A stretch of 64,000 nt of DNA. Source: Sphingopyxis indica (GTDB lineage Bacteria; Pseudomonadota; Alphaproteobacteria; Sphingomonadales; Sphingomonadaceae). Below the pieces are notes generated by a model. The model saw nothing but the letters and a program-made list of their open reading frames with translations, did not search any database and was not told where the DNA came from. The position numbers were made by a program, and so were the translations under genes. The stretch is from assembly GCF_900188185.1 (NCBI RefSeq), contig NZ_FZPA01000001.1, positions 868,001 to 932,000 on the forward strand, in the 5' to 3' direction. Below are positions 52,725 to 60,423 of this stretch, piece by piece. Position 1 is the first letter of the stretch, and every line of letters begins with the position of its first letter.

Positions 52725-52725
52725 T

Positions 52726-53715
52726 CTATGCTTCGGGGCGGGGCACCGCTTCGCCGCGTGTCTTGACGAGCGACCATACCACCCCGCCCGCGATCAGCGC
52801 CACGGTGACGCCAAGGCTGACGAGCGGCGGGAACTTGCCGCCGCCGAGCAGGAAATCGGCGACGAAGATCTTCGACCCGATGAAGACGAGCACCAGCGCA
52901 AGGGCATATTTGAGATAGTGGAAGCGGTGGACCATGGCCGCGAGCGCGAAATAGAGCGCACGCAGCCCAAGGATCGCCATGATGTTCGACGTATAGACGA
53001 TGAAGGTGTCGGTGGTGATCGCGAAGATCGCCGGCACGCTGTCGACCGCGAAGACGAGGTCGGCGAGGTTGATGACGACAAGCGCGAGGAACAGCGGCGT
53101 CGCCGCGAGCGCGAGCCTGCCCGTTTTCGCGTCCACGGCGCGCACGAAGAATTTCTCGCCATGGAGGTCGTGCGTGATCGGAATGTGATGCGACAGCCAT
53201 TTGACCACCGGATTGCCCGCGACATCCATCGGCTTTTCGCCCGCGAACAGCATCTTGATCCCGGTGAAGATCAGAAAAGCGGCAAAGACATAGAGCAGCC
53301 AGCCATATTGGGTGACGAGCGCGGCGCCGCCCGCGATCATGATCCCGCGCAGCACAATCACCGCCATGATGCCCCACAGGAGCGCGCGATACTGGTAGCG
53401 CGGCGGGATCGCAAAGGTCGCAAAGATCAGCGAGATGACGAAGATATTGTCGATCGACAACGCCTTCTCGATGAAAAAGCCGGTGAGATATTGCAGCCCC
53501 GCCTCGCCGCCCTTCGCGGCCCAGATCCAGCCGCCGAAGGCGAGCGCGATGCCGATGTACATCGCCGAGAGCTTCAGGCTCTCGCCGATACCCATCTCCT
53601 TGTTATCCTTGTGCAATACACCAAGGTCAAAGGCAGTGAGCGCGAGGACCAGCGCCAGAAAGGCCAGCCAGAACCAGACCGGCGTGCCGAGCCAGTCGAC
53701 GAAGAATAATTCCAT
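52726..53715 (-). CDS. TerC/Alx family membrane protein
   Basis: A 329-aa protein with about nine membrane helices, of the TerC family (Alx in E. coli), linked to manganese export or insertion of metal into secreted proteins. Key acidic membrane motifs are present: LTAFDLGVLHKDNKEM near residue 26, FIEKALSIDNIFVISLIFAT near 83 and DLVFAVDSVPAIFAITTDTF near 207-226. The first ATG that fits is at 53715 (MELFFVDWLG); another lies three codons earlier. It follows the YdcH-like gene by 68 bases. Confidence 0.9.
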   Translation of the reverse strand: MELFFVDWLGTPVWFWLAFLALVLALTAFDLGVLHKDNKEMGIGESLKLSAMYIGIALAFGGWIWAAKGGEAGLQYLTGFFIEKALSIDNIFVISLIFATFAIPPRYQYRALLWGIMAVIVLRGIMIAGGAALVTQYGWLLYVFAAFLIFTGIKMLFAGEKPMDVAGNPVVKWLSHHIPITHDLHGEKFFVRAVDAKTGRLALAATPLFLALVVINLADLVFAVDSVPAIFAITTDTFIVYTSNIMAILGLRALYFALAAMVHRFHYLKYALALVLVFIGSKIFVADFLLGGGKFPPLVSLGVTVALIAGGVVWSLVKTRGEAVPRPEA

Positions 53716-53783
53716 GAGTCCCATCCACACGAACGGAACGCGCCGCCGGTGGACGACGCGTTCCCCGGTTACGATCTATCGGT

Positions 53784-53966
53784 TCAGACGGTGAGCGCGG
53801 GACGCCGCATCAGCGATGCAAGCCGGCCCTTCACCGCGAGCTTCAGCGTCTTGAGCCTGAGCAAGCGGAACGGGTCGCCGCCGCGACGACGCATCTCGCG
53901 CCGCACCGCGTCGTCGAGCTGCCGGTGCAGCACCGTCAGGCGATAGATGTTGGAATGAACAGACAT
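53784..53966 (-). CDS. YdcH/DUF465 family small protein
   Basis: A 60-aa basic protein, MSVHSNIYRLTVLHRQLDDA through LLRLKTLKLAVKGRLA, with the heptad-like spacing of DUF465 (a short helical hairpin of unknown function). A strong RBS (AGGAGG, four bases before the ATG) supports translation. It is the first gene of a pair with terC, preceded by a long leader containing hairpins and a short open frame. Confidence 0.8.
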   Translation of the reverse strand: MSVHSNIYRLTVLHRQLDDAVRREMRRRGGDPFRLLRLKTLKLAVKGRLASLMRRPALTV

Positions 53967-54387
53967 ATGGCCTCCTGAATGAGCGAACTCAAAACAGGTG
54001 ACGCCGATGCCAGGGACCCTTGGTAGGGGGGAGGTGGGCCGCCAGAGGCATCGGTGTCACCCGATGCGGTCCGACATCACGTGGCGGAAGACACTTCCGC
54101 CGACGCCAGAGGGGCCCGGCCCGCATAGCCTTCATCTAGGAAGCCCGGGCCCCGCTTGCAAGCCTCCTCCCCGAGCCGCGCGATATTCGATGAAGGAGCG
54201 GCCCCGATGAGCGTCGAAATCGCGAACGGAACAAGGCTCGGCCCCCCGGGGGGCAAGCCCGGGGTGCCGAAGGTCGGGAGGGGGGCGTTATACGCGTGCG
54301 ACGCCTGCGACTTTGCAGACCCGAACGCGGGAGGACCGGCATTTCTTCGAAGCCCCGGCGACGCCGGTGATGGAAAGCAGATTGCGA
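53967..54387. other. 421-bp region: structured leader of the ydcH-terC pair plus gap
   Basis: Its left third is the leader of the minus-strand ydcH-terC genes. Two clear hairpins: GTGACGCCGATGCC (53998-54011) with GGCATCGGTGTCAC (54047-54060), 13 of 14 pairs, and GGCGGAAG/CTTCCGCC (54083-54101). The same strand has an open frame of 48 codons (54135 down to 53989) spanning both. The right part (54140-54387) holds a GC-rich stretch with GGCCCCCCGGGGGGC and, on the plus strand, an unconvincing 65-codon frame from 54207. I could not match a known riboswitch. Confidence 0.5.
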
Positions 54388-55212
54388 TCAGGAAATTCGA
54401 TTGAAATGCGCCGTTTCCAATTTTTGGCGATTGTCGCTGGACCAGACGATCGTTTCGGTCATGGATTTCATGTCCTTGGCGACGGTATAGACTCGCGTCG
54501 ACACCCGCGCGCCGGCCTTTCCCAGCGTCATCACCAATGTGTCGGGCGCCGGCTGACGCAGGGCAACGGTATCGACGAAATCCATATTGCCCGTGACCGG
54601 CACCGGGACGCCATCCAGAGCGGCGGTCGATTCTGCGTGCCTGCGCGAGCCGTCCGGCGCGACAATCTCTACATGGGTCGTCCATTTGCCGTCTTGCGAC
54701 GCGCGAAACGTCATCGTCACCCGTTGCGGCCGTTCGTTCTCGGGCATGAGCGATGCGTCCAGCGACCAGCTTCCGACCAGCGGCAACTGCGCGGAGGCGG
54801 CGCTGTAAACGGCGCCGGATGTTCCGACGGGGTCGGCGGAAGGGGCGGCTGCGAACATGAATCCGGCAGCTACCAGGGGGATTGCAATGAGCATGACGAT
54901 CATTCCTTTCGAACCGCGAACCCCGACGGCTGCGGTGTGCGCCAAGTCCTTCACGGTGGAACGCTGTTTCGAAAGATCGATATTTTCGTCACAAGTTTTT
55001 TGGAGGTCCAGAAGCCGTGCCAATTCGCGGCTGCTGCCGACGCCCGTTTTCCGCCGGGCGGAGCGCAAACGCTCGTTTATCGAGGTTTCCGAACGGCCCA
55101 GGCGCGCTGCGATGGTCTTGACGGTATGCCCCGCGACCAACAGGCGCAAAATTTCCATTTCCCGGTCGGTGAGGCGTGCGGACAAGCCGGGCGCGGGTTC
55201 ATTGACAGGCAT
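54388..55212 (-). CDS. membrane-tethered LuxR-type regulator with periplasmic domain
   Basis: A 274-aa protein in an unusual order. Residues 10-70 are a LuxR/GerE helix-turn-helix (LTDREMEILRLLVAGHTVKT, IAARLGRSETSINERLRSAR). Residues ~103-124 are one membrane helix (GMIVMLIAIPLVAAGFMFAA). The rest (about 140 residues, LPLVGSWSLDASLMPENERP, VTMTFRASQDGKWTTHVEIV) is beta-rich and would be outside the membrane. Such a one-component sensor could read a periplasmic signal directly. A proteolytic release mechanism cannot be judged. Confidence 0.85.
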   Translation of the reverse strand: MPVNEPAPGLSARLTDREMEILRLLVAGHTVKTIAARLGRSETSINERLRSARRKTGVGSSRELARLLDLQKTCDENIDLSKQRSTVKDLAHTAAVGVRGSKGMIVMLIAIPLVAAGFMFAAAPSADPVGTSGAVYSAASAQLPLVGSWSLDASLMPENERPQRVTMTFRASQDGKWTTHVEIVAPDGSRRHAESTAALDGVPVPVTGNMDFVDTVALRQPAPDTLVMTLGKAGARVSTRVYTVAKDMKSMTETIVWSSDNRQKLETAHFNRIS

Positions 55213-55338
55213 GTCTTTCGCTCACCACAGCCTCTCGAACAGGTCCATCCCAATTTAATTGGGAAACGGCAGCGGTGCCAGACCGGGCATGGAGAGAAGC
55301 GGAGTTCCGCAAACGACCGCGGCGTTCCGCGTCTATGG

Positions 55339-56652
55339 CTACCCCTTCCCCATCAGTTCCATCGCCATCGCGGTCAGCGCCTCGGTCGCGGTCGAAATGA
55401 CCGCGGGCGCGTCGGGCGCCCAGAAGGGCGAATGGAGACTCGGCAGCGCGCGGCCGTCCTTCTGCGCCGCCGCATATTCGTCTGCGGGCACGCCGCCGAC
55501 CCAGAAGATCATGCTCTTGATGCTCTTGTCGTCGCGGCTGAAGCGCCCGAAATCCTCGCCGCCCATCACCGGCGGCATCTTGACCACGCGCGCCTCGCCG
55601 AAGCGCGTCTTGAGCAGCGTCGCCATTTCTTCGGTGAATTCGGGCGTGTTGTAGGTCGATGGCGTATATTCGTCGCGGTCGACCGTCACGACCGGCAACT
55701 TGTCGTCGGGAAGACCCGCCGCGATCCCCTCCCCCTTCGCGATCCGCGCAATGCCGTCCAAAAGCTGGTCGCGCACCGCGTCGGTGTAGCTGCGCACGGT
55801 GAGCTGCAGCTTCGCCTCGTCGGGAATGATATTGTGCTTGGCCCCGGCGTGGAAGCTGCCGACGGTGACCACGGCGCTGTCGAGCGGGCTCACCTCGCGC
55901 GAGACGAGCGTCTGGAGCGCGCCGACGATCCGGCTCGCGAGGACGATCGGGTCCCTGGTCGTCTGCGGATAGGCGCCGTGTCCCCCGACGCCCTTGACCA
56001 TAATGTCGACGCTGTCGACATTGGCGAGCGCATAGCCCGGCGTGTAGCCGATCTTGCCCGCCGGAAACTGCGCCGCGTCGTGAAAGGCGATCGCATAGTC
56101 GGGCTTGGGAAAGCGCGTGTAGAGCCCGTCCTCGAGCATCATGCGCGCGCCCGCGCCGCGCTCCTCGGCGGGCTGGCCGACCATCACGAGCGTGCCCGAC
56201 CAGTTCGCCCTGTTCGCCGCCATCAGCCGCGCGACCCCGATCCAGCTCGTCATGTGCGTATCGTGGCCGCAGGCGTGCATCACGCCCGTGTCGACGCCCT
56301 CGTCGGTGGTCACGCGCACCTTCGACGCGCCGGGCAGGCCCGTCTGCTCGGTGACCGGCAGGCCGTCCATGTCGGCGCGCACCAGCACCACCGGCCCCGG
56401 ACCATTCTTCATCACCGCGACGACGCCGGTTCCGCCGACCTTTTCGGTGACCTCAAAGCCCAGCCTTTTCGCCTCGGCGGCAAGGATGCCGGCCGACCGG
56501 ACCTCGTGGAAGCTGAGTTCTGGATGCGCGTGCAGATCGGCGTAAATATCGACGAGCGACGGCATCTCGGCCTTCACCTGTTCGCCCAGCGTCTGCGCCG
56601 CCGCCGGCATGGCAAGCGCCAGCGCGGCGATACCCGTCCACAAAATCCGCAT
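55339..56652 (-). CDS. exported M20 family amidohydrolase
   Basis: A 437-aa metal-dependent amidohydrolase of the M20D (aminoacylase/IAA-amide hydrolase) group, with a signal peptide (MRILWTGIAALALAMPAAAQ). Ligands are in place: DLHAHPELSFHE near residue 40, ACGHDTHM near 130, GQPAEERGAGAR near 163, DYAIAFHDA near 187, and MGGEDFGRF near 382. It would remove acyl groups from amino acids or related amides in the periplasm. The ATG at 56652 was preferred over a TTG two codons earlier. Confidence 0.92.
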   Translation of the reverse strand: MRILWTGIAALALAMPAAAQTLGEQVKAEMPSLVDIYADLHAHPELSFHEVRSAGILAAEAKRLGFEVTEKVGGTGVVAVMKNGPGPVVLVRADMDGLPVTEQTGLPGASKVRVTTDEGVDTGVMHACGHDTHMTSWIGVARLMAANRANWSGTLVMVGQPAEERGAGARMMLEDGLYTRFPKPDYAIAFHDAAQFPAGKIGYTPGYALANVDSVDIMVKGVGGHGAYPQTTRDPIVLASRIVGALQTLVSREVSPLDSAVVTVGSFHAGAKHNIIPDEAKLQLTVRSYTDAVRDQLLDGIARIAKGEGIAAGLPDDKLPVVTVDRDEYTPSTYNTPEFTEEMATLLKTRFGEARVVKMPPVMGGEDFGRFSRDDKSIKSMIFWVGGVPADEYAAAQKDGRALPSLHSPFWAPDAPAVISTATEALTAMAMELMGKG

Positions 56653-56671
56653 TTTCAACCCCTTTTTCCGA

Positions 56672-57307
56672 TCACCCCGCAGGCACCAGCTCGATCACGT
56701 CGAGCAGCGATTCATAGGCTGGCGCCGGCAGCACCAGCCGCCAGCGATTGGCGCCGATCCGCTCGACCAGCCCCGCCATGTCGCGCATCCGGTCGCTGCC
56801 ATAGTCGATCGGCACCGTCTCGTCGCCGAGTTCGAGCGTGCCGAGAAAGATCTGGCGCTTCAGATCGTCGGGAAAGATCAGCCCGACCGGACGCTGCGAT
56901 CCCGTCAATTTGGTCAGGCTGGCGATCCCCTGTTCGTCGGCGACGCGGCACTGGAACCAGTCATAGGCGACATAGCCGAGCGTGCCCCGCTGCGCGCCGA
57001 GCTTGACCGTGCGGCAGCGATAGTCGCCCGCGGGCAAGTGCGGATTGGGAAGCGCCGCCATCGGATCGAGGAGCACGCCCTCGCGCTCGATGCTCTTGCC
57101 ATAGCCCTTTGCACGCGCGTCCGCGAGCGCCGCCTGCCAGCTCGCATACCAGTTGCGGATGCGCGTGCGGTCCTGCTCGGTAGCCGTGGCGCGCCACGTC
57201 CCCGCAACCGGCGCGTCGGCCGCCGAGGGCGGCATCGACGGCACGGCCTGACACGCTGCGAGCCCCAGCCCCGCCGCGACGACAATCAATCTGGTGCGAC
57301 CCCACAT
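56672..57307 (-). CDS. DUF4893 lipoprotein
   Basis: A 211-aa lipoprotein: MWGRTRLIVVAAGLGLAACQ with lipobox LAAC. The mature part fits DUF4893 (unknown function): TRIRNWYASWQAALADARAK near residue 50, then AGDYRCRTVKLGAQRGTLGY near 92 and YDWFQCRVADEQG, whose two cysteines may pair. It is 20 bases upstream of the M20 amidohydrolase gene on the same strand and probably shares its transcript. Confidence 0.82.
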   Translation of the reverse strand: MWGRTRLIVVAAGLGLAACQAVPSMPPSAADAPVAGTWRATATEQDRTRIRNWYASWQAALADARAKGYGKSIEREGVLLDPMAALPNPHLPAGDYRCRTVKLGAQRGTLGYVAYDWFQCRVADEQGIASLTKLTGSQRPVGLIFPDDLKRQIFLGTLELGDETVPIDYGSDRMRDMAGLVERIGANRWRLVLPAPAYESLLDVIELVPAG

Positions 57308-57388
57308 CGTCCATTCTCCCCGCCCCTGTCGTCGTTAACCTTAGGAGAAGGCGTTACAATGCTCAAGGCCGCGCGTCGGCAATCGCCT

Positions 57389-58174
57389 TCAGGCGGCGGT
57401 CCAGCCGCCATCGACGCTGAGGTTCGCGCCGGTGATGTTCGCGGCTTCGTCACGCGTCAGGAAGACGGCGAGTGCCGCGACCTGCTCGACGGTAACGAAC
57501 TGCTTGGTCGGCTGGCCGGCGAGCAGCACGTCGTTGATCACCTGCTCGCGCGTCATGTTCCGCGCCTTCATCGTGTCGGGGATCTGCCCTTCGACGAGCG
57601 GTGTCCAGACATAGCCCGGACTGATGCAATTGGCGGTGATCCCCGCTTCGGCGACCTCGAGCGCAACGGTCTTCGTCAGCCCCGCGAGTCCGTGCTTCGC
57701 GGCGACATAGGCCGATTTGAACGGCGAGGCGACGAGCGAGTGCGCCGAAGCGGTGCCGATGATGCGGCCCCAGCCCTTCTTGCGCATCCCCGGAACCGCA
57801 TGGCGGATCGTGTGGAAGGCCGACGACAGGTTGAGCGCGAGGATCAGGTCCCATTTCGCGACCGGAAAATCCTCGATCGGCGACACGAACTGGGTGCCGG
57901 CATTGTTCACGAGGATGTCGACCCCGCCCAAATCCGCATCGGCGCGCGCGAACATCTCGCCGATTTCGTCGGGCTTGGTCAGGTCGGCACCGTCATAGCT
58001 TGCCTTGCCGCCGCTCAGCTTTTCGAGGCCCGCGCGCTCGGCCTCGATCGCGTCGGCGTCGCCGAAGCCATTGATGATCAGGTTCGCACCCTCGGCGGCG
58101 AGCGCCTTGGCGATGCCCAGCCCGATGCCCGATGTCGATCCGGTGACGAGGGCGGTCTTGCCTTTGAGATGCAT
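57389..58174 (-). CDS. bdhA: 3-hydroxybutyrate dehydrogenase
   Basis: A 261-aa short-chain dehydrogenase that oxidises D-3-hydroxybutyrate to acetoacetate, the step after depolymerisation of PHB. TGSTSGIGLGIAKALAAEGA near residue 11 binds NAD. VNNAGTQFVSPIEDFPVAKW near 88, ASAHSLVASPFKSAYVAAKH (catalytic Ser, Tyr, Lys) near 140-160 and ISPGYVWTPLVEGQI near 185 are characteristic of the BDH group. Two adjacent ATGs exist; the second (58174) gives MHLKGKTALV. The patatin gene lies 31 bases upstream on the same strand. Confidence 0.93.
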   Translation of the reverse strand: MHLKGKTALVTGSTSGIGLGIAKALAAEGANLIINGFGDADAIEAERAGLEKLSGGKASYDGADLTKPDEIGEMFARADADLGGVDILVNNAGTQFVSPIEDFPVAKWDLILALNLSSAFHTIRHAVPGMRKKGWGRIIGTASAHSLVASPFKSAYVAAKHGLAGLTKTVALEVAEAGITANCISPGYVWTPLVEGQIPDTMKARNMTREQVINDVLLAGQPTKQFVTVEQVAALAVFLTRDEAANITGANLSVDGGWTAA

Positions 58175-58205
58175 CATATATCCTTTCTTCTTGGGGGAGA
58201 GGGTC

Positions 58206-59363
58206 TCAGGACGCGTCGGGAACCGCTTTCGGCCGCAATTCATCGGCCTGCACGGCGAAGCTTTCGGAGCGCCCTTCGGCGATGCTCTGCGCGAGCAGGT
58301 GCCCGCCCTTCATCGCCGCTTCGACGGCGGCGCGGCCGAGCGCCCAATTGGCCTCCATCGTCGAGCGCGAAAATTCGAAGTCGCGCGCGCCCGTCTGCCA
58401 CGACGGCGGCTCGTGGATCAGCTGGACGACGTTGAGCGCGCGGCAGTCGACCATCTTCTCGACGGCCTTTACTTCGGGAAGGTCGCGCGCGTCGTCGGGC
58501 AGCTTGTCGAGCATCTTCTGAACGAGCTGATGCTCCTTGCGCCGCCGGACGAGCCCGTCGGAAATGCGGCGGGTGCGGCTCGAGTAACGGATGTCCTTCT
58601 CGCGCGACCATGCTTCTTCCAGATCGTGCGGGCGTTCGCCGCGCGCGGGAAACAGATCGACCTGAAAAACGAGCATATCCTCGCGCGCCGACAGCACGAC
58701 ATGCTCGAGCGGCGTGTTCGAGACGAGGCCGCCGTCCCAATACCATGTCCCGTCGATCTCGACCGGCGGCAGGCCCGGAGGCAGCGCGCCCGACGCGAGG
58801 ATGTGCCGCGCGTCGATGCGGTCGCTCTTCGTGTCGAAATAGCGGAAATTGCCCGTCTCGACCGCGACTGCCCCAACCGACAAGCGAACCTTGCCGTCGT
58901 TGACCCGGTCCCAGTCGACGAGGCGGTCGAGCGTGGCAGCGAGCGGCGCCGTATCGTAGAAGCTCACCGCCGCGGGCGTCTGCGGCTCGGCGAGCGCCGG
59001 CGGCGGCCAGCGCGGCGTGAAGAAGCCCGGCACGCCGAAGGTCGCGACCTGCCCCGCCGCGGCGAGATGCGTCCATTCGCGGACGAGGTCGTTGTCGATG
59101 CTCGGCAGCGCAGGCAGCGCCGACGAGACGCCATCCCAGAATTCGCGCATCTTGCCGACCGCGTCGTCGCGCGGATTGCCCGCGATGATCGCGGCGTTGA
59201 TCGCGCCGATCGAAATGCCCGCCACCCAGTCGAGCTCGATGCCGAGGTCGATCAGCGCTTCATAGACGCCCGCCTGATAGGCGCCGAGCGCGCCGCCCCC
59301 TTGCAGCACCAGCACGACGAGGTCGGGGAGCGGCAGGGCGGCGGAAGCGGCGCGGCGCGGCAT
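58206..59363 (-). CDS. patatin-like phospholipase (DUF3734 type)
   Basis: A 385-aa lipid hydrolase. VLVLQGGGALGAYQAGVYEA near residue 16 is the oxyanion loop. WVAGISIGAINAAIIAGNPR near 44 carries the nucleophile serine (G-I-S-I-G). WDGGLVSNTPLEHV near 207 carries the aspartate of the Ser-Asp dyad. A DUF3734 carboxy domain follows (RTRRISDGLVRRRKEHQLVQ). Homologues sit beside 3-hydroxybutyrate dehydrogenase in many proteobacteria, hinting at a role in storage-lipid turnover. The start at 59363 gives MPRRAASAALPLPD. Confidence 0.92.
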   Translation of the reverse strand: MPRRAASAALPLPDLVVLVLQGGGALGAYQAGVYEALIDLGIELDWVAGISIGAINAAIIAGNPRDDAVGKMREFWDGVSSALPALPSIDNDLVREWTHLAAAGQVATFGVPGFFTPRWPPPALAEPQTPAAVSFYDTAPLAATLDRLVDWDRVNDGKVRLSVGAVAVETGNFRYFDTKSDRIDARHILASGALPPGLPPVEIDGTWYWDGGLVSNTPLEHVVLSAREDMLVFQVDLFPARGERPHDLEEAWSREKDIRYSSRTRRISDGLVRRRKEHQLVQKMLDKLPDDARDLPEVKAVEKMVDCRALNVVQLIHEPPSWQTGARDFEFSRSTMEANWALGRAAVEAAMKGGHLLAQSIAEGRSESFAVQADELRPKAVPDAS

Positions 59364-59514
59364 GGGACTCGGGGGATCCTTTCGCGGGGGCTCGGGCCGC
59401 CTAGGTGCCTCGCGGCGCCCGGCTTTGCAAGCCCGCCGACCGAAGCCCCTTCCCATCGACGCGCGCGGCTGCAATACCGTCCGAAGGTCAGACCCCTTGC
59501 GCTGGAGAGCCCCG

Positions 59515-60423
59515 ATGCGCCTCGACGATTATGATCCCGGCGACGATATTCGCGATCTTGGCCGCAGCGGCGGTGGTTTCGGCGGCGGTGGGGGCGGCGG
59601 CATGGGCGGGCTGCTCATCGGCCTGCTGCCGATGCTGCTCGGGCGCAAGATGGGTTGCGGCACGATCGTCCTGCTCGGCGTGCTCGCCTTCGTCTTTTTC
59701 GGCGGCGGGATGCAGATGTTCACGGGCGGCACCGGCACCGCCGACCCGATGGCCGACAGCCGGGGCGCGCAGCAAGGCGTCGCCTGCGACACAGCGGCCG
59801 AGAAGTTCGCCTGCAACGTCTTCGGCTCGACGCATCAGGTGTGGAGCCAGCTCATCAACGGCTATCAAAAGCCGACGCTCAACTTCTTCACCAATGAGAA
59901 CCAGTCGGGCTGCGGCGCGGCGCAGGCGGCGATGGGTCCCTTCTATTGCCCCGCCGATCAGGGCGTCTATCTCGACACCGCCTTCTTCGACGAGCTTGCG
60001 AGCCGCTTCGGCGCTGCGGGCGATGCCGCGCAGGCCTATGTCGTCGCGCATGAGGTCGGGCATCATATCCAGACGCTGACCGGCACCTCCGACCAGGTCC
60101 GTCAGGCGCAAGGTCGCGCCTCGCAGGCCGAGGGCAATGCGATCCAGGTCCGCATGGAACTGCAGGCCGACTGCTACGCCGGCGTCTGGGCGGCGCGTGC
60201 TCGCAATCGCGCGGGCCAGCCGGTGATGGAACCCGGCGATATGGAAGAGGCGATGCGCGCCGCCAATGCGATCGGCGACGACACGCTGATGCGCTCGGCG
60301 GGCCAGCGTCCCGTGCCCGAAAGCTTTACCCACGGGACCAGCGAGCAGCGCATGACGTGGCTGCGCCGCGGGCTCGAAACCGGAGATCCGCGCCAGTGCG
60401 ATACCTTCAACGCGTCGCTCTGA
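59515..60423 (+). CDS. neutral zinc metallopeptidase (YpfJ type)
   Basis: A 302-aa putative metallopeptidase of the zinc-metallopeptidase family PF04228. The amino part has a Gly run, then one membrane helix (CGTIVLLGVLAFVFFGGGMQ, residues ~48-67). The peptidase part has YVVAHEVGHHIQTLTG near 180 (HExxH) and the third ligand region MELQADCYAGVW near 218. Two conserved cysteine pairs are present. The RBS GGAGAG precedes the ATG. Its last 28 bases overlap the next gene. Confidence 0.92.
   Translation: MRLDDYDPGDDIRDLGRSGGGFGGGGGGGMGGLLIGLLPMLLGRKMGCGTIVLLGVLAFVFFGGGMQMFTGGTGTADPMADSRGAQQGVACDTAAEKFACNVFGSTHQVWSQLINGYQKPTLNFFTNENQSGCGAAQAAMGPFYCPADQGVYLDTAFFDELASRFGAAGDAAQAYVVAHEVGHHIQTLTGTSDQVRQAQGRASQAEGNAIQVRMELQADCYAGVWAARARNRAGQPVMEPGDMEEAMRAANAIGDDTLMRSAGQRPVPESFTHGTSEQRMTWLRRGLETGDPRQCDTFNASL

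Noticed and set aside
53967..54140. Known manganese (yybP-ykoY) riboswitch before ydcH-terC
   Set aside because: The position suits it, but the conserved GGGGAGUAG-type core was not found on the proper strand. It is kept only as an open question in the findings.
54207..54404. 65-codon plus-strand frame (starts MSVEIANGTRLGPPGG) with AAGGAG upstream
   Set aside because: The RBS is acceptable, but the frame runs through a GC hairpin and overlaps the end of the LuxR-type gene by 17 bases. No ordered segment or family is seen; left unannotated, with low probability of being real.
54313..57006. Very long open frame (about 900 codons) on the plus strand opposite the LuxR-type, M20 and DUF4893 genes
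   Set aside because: GC-rich coding DNA leaves long open antisense frames. The composition is Arg/His/Ala-rich with no domain, and three well-recognised genes lie on the other strand.
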